Positions 1 through 8,725 of a stretch of DNA of 34,676 bases are shown in pieces. Origin of the DNA: Phycisphaerae bacterium (GTDB taxonomy: Bacteria; Planctomycetota; Phycisphaerae; Sedimentisphaerales; Anaerohalosphaeraceae); the NCBI GenBank assembly GCA_029858345.1, contig JAOUFG010000016.1:1-34676 (forward strand), written 5' to 3'. The notes beneath the pieces are model-generated. The model made no database searches and was not told where the DNA came from. It worked only from the letters and a program-made list of their open reading frames with translations. The position numbers were made by a program, and so were the translations under genes. Position 1 is the stretch's first letter. Every line of letters starts with the position of its first letter.

Positions 1-214
1 GACAATCGCAACGTGTAAAAAGCAGAACCAAAATGTCTTTGACTTTATTCATGAATCTGTTATTGCTCATTGGAGCGGTAAAAAATATCCGTTGTTAATC
101 TGTTAAAAACTGTGAACGGTTACAAATCTTTTTAGTGTATGTCGTGTTTTTCGTGGTTTTTTTCGCTGAATCGATTATCATAGCGGCTTATAAAAAAGAG
201 ACTTAGAGAAACAA

Positions 215-1435
215 GTGCATCTTATGGGTTTGCTGGAATACATTTTGATCGCGGTAATAGCAATACAGGTCCTGTTTACGGTGCAGGTCATCAATAACTT
301 CCGCTATGCCCTGCAGAAATCTCGCCGCCCTCGAACTGCCTATCGCCCGCAGTGTCTTCTGGTCGTTCCCTGCAAGGGCCTGGATGAGACGTTTGATACG
401 AATATTCAATCGTTTTTCGAACAGGACTACCAACCCTATCACCTGCGTTTTGTCGTACAGGACGAGTCAGATCCGGCCTATCGCCGCCTGCTGGAACTCA
501 AGGACCGTTTTGGGCACAACTCACAGGCCCGGTCTGTCGAAATCTTGGTTGCCGGCCCGACCCGCTCCTGCAGTCAGAAACTGCACAACCTGCTTTTCGC
601 TTACCGCCATATGCCGTCGGACATAGAGGCCTTGGTTTTTGCTGATTCCGATGCCTGTGCGGGCCCCGATTGGCTGGCTCATATCGTCTATCCGCTGCGA
701 AAAGAAAAGAACGGCGCTTCCGGCGGCTACCGCTGTTTTGTCCCCGGCAAGAACAATCCCGCCACGATTGCACTGGCCGCTGTCAATGCCAAAATATGTC
801 AGCTTCTCGGAAACACCCGCTTCAATCTGGCGTGGGGGGGGTCCATGGCCATACTCGTCAAAAACTTCGCGGATTTGGAAATTGATCAGATCTGGCAAAA
901 AGCCCTCAGCGACGACCTATCACTGAGCCGTGCCGTTCGCAAGAACGGATTTAAGATGGTATTTGTGCCGGCTTGCATGATCGCCTCCTATGAGACTACC
1001 ACGTGGCCGAAATTGTGGGAGTTTGCTCGTCGGCAGTTTGTCATCACGCGCATTTACGCCCCCGGCATGTGGCTGTTCGGGCTGTTCAGTGCGGTCTTTG
1101 CGGTGGCCGGCCTCTGGGGCGGTGGGGCCATGGCGATCTGGGCAATGAAAACCGGCCATCCATTTGCAAAACTATGCATTGCTTTCCCGGCGGTCTTTTT
1201 GGGTTGCCAACTGTTTCGGGCAATTCTCCGCCAAAAAATGATTGCCGCTCTTTTGCCTGCTGACAAAAAACGGCTCAAACTTGCACGCTGGGCCGACATT
1301 CTTGGCTTTTGGCTCTGGGCGATCCTGCTGCTGCTTATTATCCTTTCTTCGGCGGTCGGACGGGTTATCACCTGGCGGGGAATTCGCTACCGTCTCAATT
1401 CTCCAACCGATATTTCCGTACTTGAAAAAACATAA
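215..1435 (+). CDS. Glycosyltransferase family 2/21, ceramide-glucosyltransferase- or HpnI-like
   Basis: Predicted membrane-bound glycosyltransferase of 406 residues that would move a sugar from a nucleotide-sugar donor to a lipid at the cytoplasmic face. A membrane segment lies at about residues 5-25. A GT-A domain follows with an FADSDA (DxD-type) motif at 143-148, a DDLSLSR motif at 233-239 as likely acidic catalytic site, and an RRQFVITR stretch at 272-279 in the place of the family (Q/R)xxRW box, here without the Trp. Hydrophobic segments follow at about 283-308, 316-336 and 358-385. This order matches the ceramide glucosyltransferase/hopanoid HpnI group; the actual acceptor cannot be read from sequence. 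The start is unsure: GTG at 215 has a weak GAGA element 5 bases upstream, while ATG at 224 is an alternative. It converges on the DAHP synthase gene. Confidence 0.8.
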   Translation: MHLMGLLEYILIAVIAIQVLFTVQVINNFRYALQKSRRPRTAYRPQCLLVVPCKGLDETFDTNIQSFFEQDYQPYHLRFVVQDESDPAYRRLLELKDRFGHNSQARSVEILVAGPTRSCSQKLHNLLFAYRHMPSDIEALVFADSDACAGPDWLAHIVYPLRKEKNGASGGYRCFVPGKNNPATIALAAVNAKICQLLGNTRFNLAWGGSMAILVKNFADLEIDQIWQKALSDDLSLSRAVRKNGFKMVFVPACMIASYETTTWPKLWEFARRQFVITRIYAPGMWLFGLFSAVFAVAGLWGGGAMAIWAMKTGHPFAKLCIAFPAVFLGCQLFRAILRQKMIAALLPADKKRLKLARWADILGFWLWAILLLLIILSSAVGRVITWRGIRYRLNSPTDISVLEKT

Positions 1436-1463
1436 CGGGCCTTATGTCAGTCGAATCCCGCGA

Positions 1464-2483
1464 TTACATCTCTCGGTCAACGGCCTCGGCAACGCGCTTG
1501 ATTTTTCTCATTAACTCATTCAATATCTGCGGCGTGATAGACTGCGCGCCATCCGAGGCGGCGTGTTCAGGGTCTGGATGACATTCCAGGATGAGCCCGT
1601 CCGCTCCGGCGGCAATGGCGGCCAGGCACATCGAAGGGACCATATAGGCGTGTCCGGTGCCATGGGAAGGATCAATCACGATCGGCAGATGCGTGCGTTC
1701 CCGCAAAGCCGGGATAATGGCCAGCGGCAGTGTATTGCGGACATAGGATTCATACGTGCGAATCCCGCGTTCACACAGGATAACATCGGGATTTCCGGCG
1801 TTGATGATATATTCAGCCGCCAGCAGAAATTCCTCCAGTGTGGCGCTCATGCCGCGTTTAAGCAAAACCGGCTTGCCGGTTTTGCCAACCGCTTCCAGCA
1901 GCGGATAATGCTGCATATTGCGTGCCCCGATCTGCAGCACATCGCTGTATTCGGCAACCGATTCGATCTGTTCCAGCCCAATGACTTCTGTAACAATGGC
2001 CAATCCGGTTTGTTCGCGCGCCTCAGCAAGAATCTTCAGCCCTTCGATACCAAGACCCTGAAAACTGTAGGGGCTGGTTCGCGGCTTGTAAGCCCCGCCC
2101 CGAAGCCCGATGCAGCCGCATTGTTGGGCCTTATCGGCAATTTCAAGAATCTGGTCCCGGTTTTCAACCGCACACGGCCCGGCAATGACGCCCACCCGAG
2201 TTCCTCCCACTGGAAACCGATTCGGGCCGATGCAGACCTGGGTCCGTTCTTTCTTGACCTCCAGTGACGCCATCTTGTACGGCGAAAGAATCGGCACAAT
2301 CTTCTCGACCATCGGAGCATTTTCAATCGCTCCCTTATCCACCGTGCGTTTATCCCCGATACAGGCGATGACCGTTCGATCCGTACCGTAGATCGGATGT
2401 TCCTTCAGCCCATAATCCCGAACAAGGTCGATCACATGCTGAACTTGCTCTTTTGTAGCGCCGGGTTTCATAACAACAATCAT
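1464..2483 (-). CDS. aroF: 3-deoxy-7-phosphoheptulonate (DAHP) synthase, type I-beta
   Basis: First enzyme of the shikimate pathway; condenses phosphoenolpyruvate and erythrose 4-phosphate to DAHP in the cytoplasm. The 339 residues have the two-part layout of the AroG/AroF type I-beta group: an N-terminal ferredoxin-like regulatory domain (about 1-70, starting [10 protein letters not shown]) and a catalytic TIM barrel with GPCAVE at 102-107, KPRTS at 133-137 and DPSHGTGH near 272. Length is normal for the group. The ATG at 2483 has a good ribosome site (GAGGTGA, 5 bases upstream). The roughly 140-base leader contains the conserved palindromic element at 2509-2595, also found at 27643, so a leader-based control is possible but unproven. 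No other aromatic-pathway gene is adjacent. The symbol is approximate, since aroF, aroG and aroA are all used for this group. Confidence 0.93.
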   Translation of the reverse strand: MIVVMKPGATKEQVQHVIDLVRDYGLKEHPIYGTDRTVIACIGDKRTVDKGAIENAPMVEKIVPILSPYKMASLEVKKERTQVCIGPNRFPVGGTRVGVIAGPCAVENRDQILEIADKAQQCGCIGLRGGAYKPRTSPYSFQGLGIEGLKILAEAREQTGLAIVTEVIGLEQIESVAEYSDVLQIGARNMQHYPLLEAVGKTGKPVLLKRGMSATLEEFLLAAEYIINAGNPDVILCERGIRTYESYVRNTLPLAIIPALRERTHLPIVIDPSHGTGHAYMVPSMCLAAIAAGADGLILECHPDPEHAASDGAQSITPQILNELMRKIKRVAEAVDREM

Positions 2484-2508
2484 AAATCACCTCATATACT
2501 GATAACGG

Positions 2509-2595
2509 TTGAAATTTCCCGTTTCTGCGCGGCTATGTAGCGCTGCGGCCGCAAGTTACGAGCTTGCTCGCGGGGATTTACTACCCTGAAGGGTA
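2509..2595 (-). repeat. Leader element copy A, upstream of DAHP synthase
   Basis: Read on the minus strand, it begins with the palindrome TACCCTTCAGGGTA (2582-2595), continues GTAAATCCCCGCGAG, a small hairpin CGAGCAAGCTCG, GTAACTT, then CTACATAGCCGCG and AGAAACGGGAAATTT, ending about 26 bases before the DAHP synthase start. It matches the element at 27643-27740 along its whole length except a variable middle, where this copy has GCGGCCGC. The 5' AAATCCCCG and 3' CGGGAAATTT stretches can pair to close the element. It lies where the 5' untranslated region of the DAHP synthase mRNA should be. Confidence 0.75.
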
Positions 2596-2628
2596 TAAAA
2601 CAGAAATTTCAGGGTTTCTAACGATTGG

Positions 2629-2634
2629 ATTATA
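2629..2634 (-). promoter_or_regulatory. Possible -10 box for DAHP synthase
   Basis: A perfect TATAAT on the minus strand. No good -35 hexamer is present at 16-18 bases; the region upstream is a run of T. Transcription would start near 2622 and give a leader of about 138 bases that contains element A whole. The -10 is seen directly; the promoter is inferred. Confidence 0.4.
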
Positions 2635-2670
2635 CTAAAATATGAAAAAAAAACCACTGTGGTTTCCGAT

Positions 2671-2698
2671 TTGACAAAAATCTCAACAAAGGTACAAT
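2671..2698 (+). promoter_or_regulatory. Consensus sigma-70 promoter for the metallophosphoesterase gene
   Basis: TTGACA at 2671-2676, a 16-base spacer, and TACAAT at 2693-2698: eleven of twelve consensus bases. Predicted start of transcription is near 2705, only about 5 bases before the ATG at 2710. This argues against the longer reading frame that begins with GTG at 2659, which would lie upstream of the promoter, and suggests an almost leaderless mRNA. Confidence 0.7.
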
Positions 2699-2709
2699 GC
2701 TCAGACAAC

Positions 2710-3351
2710 ATGCAAATTCCGCAGGTAAAAATTTTAGTGCTGGCCGATATTCACGGCTATACGAAAAATATCCCTCAGTTGACGGGGGTGGCAAAAGCTT
2801 GTGATGTTATCTTGCTCGCAGGTGATATTACAGATTTCGGCTCAAAAGCACAGGCACAATCTGTTTTGGAGGCCTTGAATGAACTGGGAAGGCCGGTACT
2901 GGGCGTTTCGGGAAACTGCGACCCGCCGGAGGCCGAAGAGGTTCTCCGGCAGCAGGGCGTCTGTCTGATCGATTATCCTGTCGAGAAGAAGGGGGTCGTT
3001 TTTATTGGTTTCCCCTGTCCTGCTTCCAGGGAGTCAATTTTACCGGTAGAACAATATTTGGCTGCTCACCCGCAACCCTTTGTTCTGGTTTCGCACCAGC
3101 CCGCAGGGATGACTGCGGTTGATTTGCAGGGCGGCACCCATCACAAAGGCAGCCATCTGATACGCTCATTCATCGAAGACCACCAGCCGGTGGCCGCCAT
3201 CAGCGGGCATATCCACGAGGCCCGGGGAACTGATCAAATCGGCTCGACGCTGCTAATCAACCCCGGTCCATTCCGAAACGATTGCTATGCGGTTATTGAA
3301 ATTGGTGCAGATTCGATCCAAGCCAAATTGGACATATTATGGCTGTTGTGA
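2710..3351 (+). CDS. Calcineurin-like metallophosphoesterase (YfcE/MJ0936-like)
   Basis: Cytoplasmic metal-dependent phosphoesterase of 213 residues. All family metal-ligand motifs are visible in order: DIHG (13-16), GDITD (38-42), GNCD, SHQP and GHIHEARG toward the C terminus. Natural substrate unknown; relatives act on phosphodiesters or small phosphomonoesters. The frame is open from GTG 2659, but a consensus promoter at 2671-2698 overlaps that extension, so ATG 2710 is chosen; it is directly followed by the first beta strand (VKILVLADIHG). No Shine-Dalgarno site is visible at a normal distance. The next gene fragment starts 17 bases after its stop, so it may be co-transcribed with the fucose operon. 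Confidence 0.85.
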   Translation: MQIPQVKILVLADIHGYTKNIPQLTGVAKACDVILLAGDITDFGSKAQAQSVLEALNELGRPVLGVSGNCDPPEAEEVLRQQGVCLIDYPVEKKGVVFIGFPCPASRESILPVEQYLAAHPQPFVLVSHQPAGMTAVDLQGGTHHKGSHLIRSFIEDHQPVAAISGHIHEARGTDQIGSTLLINPGPFRNDCYAVIEIGADSIQAKLDILWLL

Positions 3352-3367
3352 GCCGCTCGATAAAAAA

Positions 3368-3670
3368 ATGGATATTATGCGAAAAATTCCGAATCTCCGG
3401 AAGATATCGACCAGTCCGTGGTGTGACATCAACAAGATGGTTGCCGAAATCGGCAGCGATTATGTGATCAGTCAGAAGCCGAATCCGGCGATTCTGGCCG
3501 AAACCGAATGGGACCCGAAGAAAGCCCGTGCCAACATTCGCGAAGTCCTCAATGCGGCCGAAGGTAAGTGTCATATCGAGTTTATTATGAAAGATATTTC
3601 GACGGTTCGGCATGATCCGAAACGGTTGTGGCAGTGGTCAGAAATTGCAATGGAAGAAGTAACAAAATAG
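3368..3670 (+). pseudogene. C-terminal fragment of a uroporphyrinogen-decarboxylase-family protein
   Basis: About 100 residues that look like only the C-terminal end of a URO-D-family (methyltransferase-like) protein: NLRKISTSPWCDINKM, then DYVISQKPNPAILAE, then FIMKDISTVRHDPKRLWQW, a tail usual in planctomycete and Lentisphaerae members. The N-terminal TIM-barrel part, some 240-300 residues, is missing: the bases upstream belong to the metallophosphoesterase. ATG 3368 has no clear ribosome site. It is either the remnant of a gene that lost its 5' part by deletion, or a stand-alone small protein, because the frame is intact and in the same direction as the operon. Its stop is 19 bases before the symporter start. 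A full-length but different member of the superfamily closes the operon at 8726-9769. Confidence 0.6.
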
Positions 3671-3689
3671 AGAATAGGAGGTATACGTT

Positions 3690-5348
3690 TTGGATTTTTC
3701 AGTGATTGCATCGGGTGACATTCAGATCGACCGGCTTGATATCATCGTTATCGCCATCTATTTCATTGGCATTGTCGGCATCGGTCTGTGGGCCGGACGA
3801 AAACGAAAAGATCACGTTGACAGTGACAGTTACTTCCGGGCCGGCGGGACGCTGACCTGGCCGATGATCGGGCTGGCACTGTTCTCAACCAATATCTCGA
3901 CCATTCACATGGTGGGCTTTGCCGGGGAAGGGTATCGAACGGGTCTTGCCTATGGCAATTTCGAATGGATGGCACCGTTTCTGCTGATCGTATTGGCGTT
4001 GTTCTTTGCTCCGTTTTACCTGAAGTCCCGGATCGCAACGCTGCCTGATTTTCTCGAAAAGCGGTATTGCAGTACCTGCCGAAACTGGCTTGCCGGACTC
4101 AGTATTGTTTCGGCGGTGTTTATTCATATCGGGTTTACGCTGTACACCGGTGCGCTGGTTATCAAGACCCTCTTCGGCATACCCATTATGGCCAGTATTG
4201 TGGCTGCGGCTGTTCTGACGGGGATATATACGGTCGTCGGCGGGTTGCTGGCGGTAGTTGTGACCGGTGCCCTGCAGACCATTATACTGCTGGCCGGTTC
4301 GATCATCCTGACGATTATTGCATTCGTTAAGATTGGCGGCTGGAACGGACTGGTACAGCATGTTGACCCCGTCAAACTGACCGTCCTGCGTCCGGCGGAC
4401 GATCCGGCAAATCTTCCGTGGTACTCCGTCTTTCTGGGCTATCCCGTGATCGGTCTGTGGTACTGGTGTGCGGACCAGACGATCGTCCAGCGTGTGTTGG
4501 GCGCTAAAGACAGCAACCACGCACGAACGGGTCCGCTGTTTGCCGGATTTCTGAAAGTTTTGCCAGTCTTTATCTTCTTCCTCCCGGGCCTGGTCTACCT
4601 GGCATTGGTGAATCGGGGCGACTTTGCTGCTTTGGACACTCCCGACGAGTGTTTTTCGCTGGCCATACAGAACCTGCTGCCGGCCGGTGTGACGGGGCTG
4701 ATGGCGGCGGCCCTGCTGGCGGCATTGATGAGTACGGTTTCCGGTGCGTTGAACTCCGTCGCAACACTGGTCAGCTATGATCTGTACAAACAGTGGAAGC
4801 CGGATGCATCCGACAGGAAATTGGTGCTGGTCGGTCAGACCGCGACGATTGTCTGTATGATCGTTGCGATTGTCTGGTCAAAATATATTGGACGGTTTGA
4901 AAGTGTGTACAAAGGATGTGTCGATCTGATCTGCTATGTCGCGCCCCCGATCACGACGGTCTTTTTGTTTGGTGTGTTCTGGAAGCGGACTTCGAATAAA
5001 GCCGCTATCTGGACGATGGCCATTGGCTCGCTGATGGGATTGGGTGTGTTTATTGTGGATTGGAACGATTATTTCGGCTGGTCCATGCCGGGATTGCTGG
5101 CCGGTTTCTACCTGTTCTGCCTTTGTTCGGTTATTATGATTGCGGTATCGTTGTTCTGTCCGCACATTCATACCGAGGAAAGTGTCAAACTCGTATGGGA
5201 AAATCCGATGGCCGCATTGAGGGATAAGGGCTGGCCTGCTTTAGCAAATTATAAGTTTTTGTCCTTATTATTGTTTGTTGTGATGGTTGCCCTGTATTTT
5301 ATCTTCGCTAATGAATCAACGTTGCGATTTTTCGGTTTATTAAAATAA
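3690..5348 (+). CDS. Sodium:solute symporter (SSS/SGLT family)
   Basis: Inner-membrane carrier of 552 residues with about 13-14 hydrophobic segments, coupling sugar uptake to sodium entry. Family features include the N-terminal segment DIIVIAIYFIGIVGIGLWAG, SYFRAGGTLTWPMIGLALFS and FSTNISTIHMVG, and YWCADQTIVQRVLGAKD in the central region, typical of the SGLT-like subgroup that carries sugars. The start is TTG at 3690, decided by a strong ribosome site TAGGAGG (3675-3681) 8 bases upstream; no nearby ATG in frame fits better. Next to a fucosidase, a mutarotase and a sulfatase, L-fucose or a related deoxysugar is the likely substrate; this is inference from context. The fucosidase gene begins 21 bases after its stop. 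Confidence 0.9.
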   Translation: MDFSVIASGDIQIDRLDIIVIAIYFIGIVGIGLWAGRKRKDHVDSDSYFRAGGTLTWPMIGLALFSTNISTIHMVGFAGEGYRTGLAYGNFEWMAPFLLIVLALFFAPFYLKSRIATLPDFLEKRYCSTCRNWLAGLSIVSAVFIHIGFTLYTGALVIKTLFGIPIMASIVAAAVLTGIYTVVGGLLAVVVTGALQTIILLAGSIILTIIAFVKIGGWNGLVQHVDPVKLTVLRPADDPANLPWYSVFLGYPVIGLWYWCADQTIVQRVLGAKDSNHARTGPLFAGFLKVLPVFIFFLPGLVYLALVNRGDFAALDTPDECFSLAIQNLLPAGVTGLMAAALLAALMSTVSGALNSVATLVSYDLYKQWKPDASDRKLVLVGQTATIVCMIVAIVWSKYIGRFESVYKGCVDLICYVAPPITTVFLFGVFWKRTSNKAAIWTMAIGSLMGLGVFIVDWNDYFGWSMPGLLAGFYLFCLCSVIMIAVSLFCPHIHTEESVKLVWENPMAALRDKGWPALANYKFLSLLLFVVMVALYFIFANESTLRFFGLLK

Positions 5349-5369
5349 TAATATTTGAAAGGGAAATGT

Positions 5370-6719
5370 ATGATGTCATTATTGAAAAGGATTTTTTTAA
5401 GCTGTATCTTGTTAGTATTTGTTACTTCCTGTGCCACGATTGAAAAGGATTTTTCAAAAGCTGAGCCTAAAGCGATAAAAGAGTGGCAGGATATGCGGTT
5501 CGGTATGTTTATCCACTGGGGGCCGGTTAGTTTAACAGGTCATGAGATCGGCTGGTCGCGGGGCCGAGAAACATCAATAGAAGAGTACGATCAGCTTTAC
5601 AAAAAATTTAACCCGACCGAATTTAACGCGGACGAATGGGTCAAAACAGCCAAAGACGCCGGCATGAAATACATGGTGTTGACGACGAAGCATCATGACG
5701 GTTTTTGTTTGTGGCCGTCGAAGTATACCGACTATCATATTGGCAATACCCCCTTCAAATGCGATGTCGTCGGTGAACTGGCGGCCGCATGCAAGCAGCA
5801 GGGGATTCAATTTGGCACCTATTACTCAGTGTGTGATTGGTGGCATCCGGACTATCCGCTCGGTTCCCCCCGCGGAAAAAGTAAAAAGGCCGAACATAAC
5901 ATGCCTCGCTATTTTGAATATCTGAAAAATCAGACGAAAGAATTGATCGACAACTATGGCCCCCTCGGATTGATGTGGTTCGATGGCGAATGGGAAAAAC
6001 CCTGGACACGCGAATACGGCAATGAACTCTATGCCTTTTTAAAGAGGGCACAGCCCACATTGCTGATCAACAATCGCGTCAGCAAAGGACGCCACGGTAT
6101 GGCGGGCACAACAAAGCAAGCCCATCTGAATGCTGGTGATTTTGATACACCGGAACAGAGGATTGGCGGCTTTAACCGTGAACGTTCGTGGGAAACCTGT
6201 ATGACCATCTGTAAGCAGTGGGCCTGGAAGCCCAAGGATAAGATGAAATCGAAGCAGGAGTGCATCCGGACACTGCTGCAAACGGTTGGCGGTGACGGCA
6301 ACCTGCTGTTTAATGTTGGCCCGATGCCGGACGGGCGCATCGAACCGCGTCAGGTTGAGCGTCTGAAAGAAATGGGTCAGTGGCTGAAGCAATATGGGGA
6401 TACGGTCTATGGCACACGCGGCGGGCCGTTTAAGCCGGGCGAGTGGGGCGCGTCCACGTGTAAAGAGAACAAAATTTTCCTGTTTGTCATGAACTGGCCG
6501 AAGGAAGGGCCGCTGCGAATCCCTGTGCCATCGATGAAGGTAACAAATATCGCCATCAAATCCGGCGGTACGGTGAACGTGAATCGAACAGAGAAAGCGA
6601 TCGAACTGGATGTCCCCGCAGACGATCGTAATTCTATCTCGACGGTCATCGAATTGACAACTGACGGCAACGCGCTGCAAATTAAACCGGTAACTATTTC
6701 CAAAAAGGATAGAGAATGA
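5370..6719 (+). CDS. Alpha-L-fucosidase, GH29, lipoprotein
   Basis: Exported enzyme releasing terminal alpha-linked L-fucose from glycans. The N terminus is a lipoprotein signal (two Lys/Arg, hydrophobic stretch, lipobox VTSC with Cys about residue 21), so it should be membrane-anchored and face the periplasm. The GH29 catalytic domain follows: MRFGMFIHWG, KHHDGFCLWPSKYTDY, and GLMWFDGEWE, whose Asp at about residue 205 is the expected nucleophile; GGDGNLLFNVGPMPDGRI closes the barrel, followed by a short beta domain. The frame extends to TTG 5355, but AAAGGG at 5358-5363 is well placed for ATG 5370 (or 5373), so that start is chosen. Its stop overlaps the next start in an ATGA (6716-6719), indicating translational coupling. 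The acid/base residue is not conserved enough in GH29 to assign here. Confidence 0.93.
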   Translation: MMSLLKRIFLSCILLVFVTSCATIEKDFSKAEPKAIKEWQDMRFGMFIHWGPVSLTGHEIGWSRGRETSIEEYDQLYKKFNPTEFNADEWVKTAKDAGMKYMVLTTKHHDGFCLWPSKYTDYHIGNTPFKCDVVGELAAACKQQGIQFGTYYSVCDWWHPDYPLGSPRGKSKKAEHNMPRYFEYLKNQTKELIDNYGPLGLMWFDGEWEKPWTREYGNELYAFLKRAQPTLLINNRVSKGRHGMAGTTKQAHLNAGDFDTPEQRIGGFNRERSWETCMTICKQWAWKPKDKMKSKQECIRTLLQTVGGDGNLLFNVGPMPDGRIEPRQVERLKEMGQWLKQYGDTVYGTRGGPFKPGEWGASTCKENKIFLFVMNWPKEGPLRIPVPSMKVTNIAIKSGGTVNVNRTEKAIELDVPADDRNSISTVIELTTDGNALQIKPVTISKKDRE

Positions 6720-7123
6720 AAAAAATATGTTTGCTTTTGATCGTGACGGGACTGATCCTGACTGTTGGCTGCGCACAGCAAAAGGTCCAGCGGTACGGCA
6801 GCGTGATCGGTGTTAAAGAAGACATGCTGGAAAAGTACAAAGAACTGCACGCCAATCCATGGCCGCAGGTGAATAAACAGATCACCGAGTGCAACATTCA
6901 GAACTTTTCAATCTATCTGACACAGTTCCCGGACGGTAAGTATTATCTCTTCAGTTATTTTGAATATACCGGCGATGATTTTGACGCCGACATGGCCAAA
7001 ATGGCCGCCGATCCCGCCACGCAAAAATGGTGGAAAGAGACCGATCCCTGCCAGTTTGGCCTGGAAAACCGCCCAGAAGGCGAATGGTGGAAGTCGATGG
7101 AAGAAGTGTATCATCTCGACTAA
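6716..7123 (+). CDS. L-rhamnose/L-fucose mutarotase-family (RhaM/DUF718) lipoprotein
   Basis: A 135-residue protein of the RhaM/RhaU fold (dimeric alpha-beta barrel), which interconverts the alpha and beta anomers of 6-deoxyhexoses. Residues 28-135 carry the family pattern: RYGSVIGVKEDMLEKYKELH, then the ITECNIQNFSIYL strand, FSYFEYTG, and TDPCQFGLENRPEGEWWKSM at the C terminus. Unlike cytoplasmic RhaM, it begins with a lipoprotein signal with lipobox TVGC (Cys 19), so it is probably exported. It overlaps the fucosidase by 4 bases. In this context it would act on L-fucose freed outside the cytoplasm before uptake; substrate and location are inference. Confidence 0.85.
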   Translation: MKKICLLLIVTGLILTVGCAQQKVQRYGSVIGVKEDMLEKYKELHANPWPQVNKQITECNIQNFSIYLTQFPDGKYYLFSYFEYTGDDFDADMAKMAADPATQKWWKETDPCQFGLENRPEGEWWKSMEEVYHLD

Positions 7124-7157
7124 GCTTTAAAATCGCTATCAGCGAGAGGACTTTATT

Positions 7158-8705
7158 GTGAATCGTAGAAAAGTATTTCAATATATCGGCCTCGCCATTT
7201 GCATGTTGCCGTTCAGCGGATGCACAGCCGAGACAGTCACAATGGGATCGGAGAAGTCAAAGACCCGGCCCAATATCGTATTTATTTTAGCCGATGACAT
7301 GGGGTACGGAGATCCGGGCTGCTATAATCCCGAGTCGAAAATTCCAACACCCAATATGGATCGAATGGCAAGTGAGGGTATACGGTTTACGGATACGCAT
7401 TCTCCATCTTCGGTATGTACGCCCACTCGTTACGGGATTTTGACAGGTCGGTATGCGTGGCGAACGGAACTGAAGAGAGGTGTACTATGGTCTTGGGACA
7501 GGCCGTTGATTGAAAAAGACCGACTCACGGTTGCCGACATGCTCAAGCAGCAGGGATACAGCACCGCCTGCATCGGGAAATGGCACCTAGGTTGGGATTG
7601 GCCGACAACCGACGGCTCTCAAATCAACGACCAGCTTAAGATCGGTCAATATAACGTAAAAGTACGTTCAGCATTCGCTCAAAAAGTCGATTTCACCCAA
7701 CCTCTTAAGGGAGGGCCGGTGGAACATGGATTTGATTATTATTTCGGGGATGACGTGCCGAATTTCCCGCCGTACTGTTTTATCGAAAATGATCGTGTCG
7801 TTAAAATGCCCACAGAATCAAAACCCTCGACGATGTTCGGAGCGCCGGGTCCCATGCGCCCGGGATGGAAACTCGGAGATGTGATGCCGACGTTGACCGA
7901 AAAAGCAACCGAATATATTCGTAATCACACGCTGCGATCCCCGGACAAACCCTTTTTTCTGTATTTTTCACTGACCGCGCCGCATACGCCGATCGTACCA
8001 ACTGCTGAATTTACCGGAAAGAGCCAGGCGGGACGATACGGTGATTACGTTTACCAGGTTGATTGGACTATTGGCAAGGTTCTTGAAGCTCTTAAGAAAC
8101 AGGGTCTTGAAGACAATACCCTTGTCATCGTAACGAGTGACAACGGCTCTCCGGCAAGGGACGGAACCAATGATTCCGGCCAAGTCGGTTCGGTAAAAAA
8201 GTTCGGGCATAATCCGAGCGGCAAACTTCGAGGCAGAAAAACGGATGCTTGGGAAGGCGGACATCGCGTTCCGTTCATTGCCCGATGGCCCGGACACATC
8301 AAGCCCACCTCACTCAGCCATGAAACGGTCTGTCTTGCGGATTTCATGTCAACGATTGCTTCCGTTGTAAACGTTCAACTGCCTGATACTGCAGCAGAAG
8401 ACAGCTATAATATTTTGCCTGCCCTGAAAGGTCAAAAATATCCCCGACCGATTCGTGAAGCTACCGTCCATCATTCAATCAGCGGATTGTTTTGCATTCG
8501 AAAAGGGAAATGGAAATATATTGACGGAGTCGGCTCCGGTGGCTCGTCTGGCAAGGGAGATGGTTTACCGGGACAGTTATATGATATGGATATTGACCTG
8601 GCGGAAAGCAATAATCTTTACGAAAGCCCTGACCATCAGAGTATCATACAGGAACTCAAAGCCTTGCTCGAACAATATAAAACACAGACACACAGCCATC
8701 CATAA
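7158..8705 (+). CDS. Sulfatase (alkaline phosphatase superfamily, formylglycine type), lipoprotein
   Basis: Exported type I sulfatase of 515 residues that should remove sulfate esters from glycans. An N-terminal lipoprotein signal ends in the lipobox FSGC (Cys 22). The catalytic domain begins RPNIVFILADDMGYGD (metal-binding Asp 46/47) and holds the signature SSVCTPTRYGILTGR, where Cys 87 in CTPTR is the residue to be oxidised to formylglycine. IGKWHLG, SDNGSP and the C-terminal LYDMDIDLAESNNL are usual for the S1 family. The maturing enzyme is not in the window. The start is GTG 7158, supported by AGAGGA 7 bases upstream. It lies 34 bases after the mutarotase gene and 20 before the URO-D gene, so the operon appears to handle sulfated fucose-containing polysaccharide; the regiospecificity cannot be read. 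Confidence 0.92.
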   Translation: MNRRKVFQYIGLAICMLPFSGCTAETVTMGSEKSKTRPNIVFILADDMGYGDPGCYNPESKIPTPNMDRMASEGIRFTDTHSPSSVCTPTRYGILTGRYAWRTELKRGVLWSWDRPLIEKDRLTVADMLKQQGYSTACIGKWHLGWDWPTTDGSQINDQLKIGQYNVKVRSAFAQKVDFTQPLKGGPVEHGFDYYFGDDVPNFPPYCFIENDRVVKMPTESKPSTMFGAPGPMRPGWKLGDVMPTLTEKATEYIRNHTLRSPDKPFFLYFSLTAPHTPIVPTAEFTGKSQAGRYGDYVYQVDWTIGKVLEALKKQGLEDNTLVIVTSDNGSPARDGTNDSGQVGSVKKFGHNPSGKLRGRKTDAWEGGHRVPFIARWPGHIKPTSLSHETVCLADFMSTIASVVNVQLPDTAAEDSYNILPALKGQKYPRPIREATVHHSISGLFCIRKGKWKYIDGVGSGGSSGKGDGLPGQLYDMDIDLAESNNLYESPDHQSIIQELKALLEQYKTQTHSHP

Positions 8706-8725
8706 TACAGATCAGGAATATTGAT

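Noticed and set aside
1-214. Promoter or RNA gene before the first glycosyltransferase
   Set aside because: Only a TATCAT at about 176-181 with no -35 partner; nothing else could be supported in these 214 bases.
1563-2267. 234-codon plus-strand frame
   Set aside because: Antisense shadow of DAHP synthase, whose motifs are complete.
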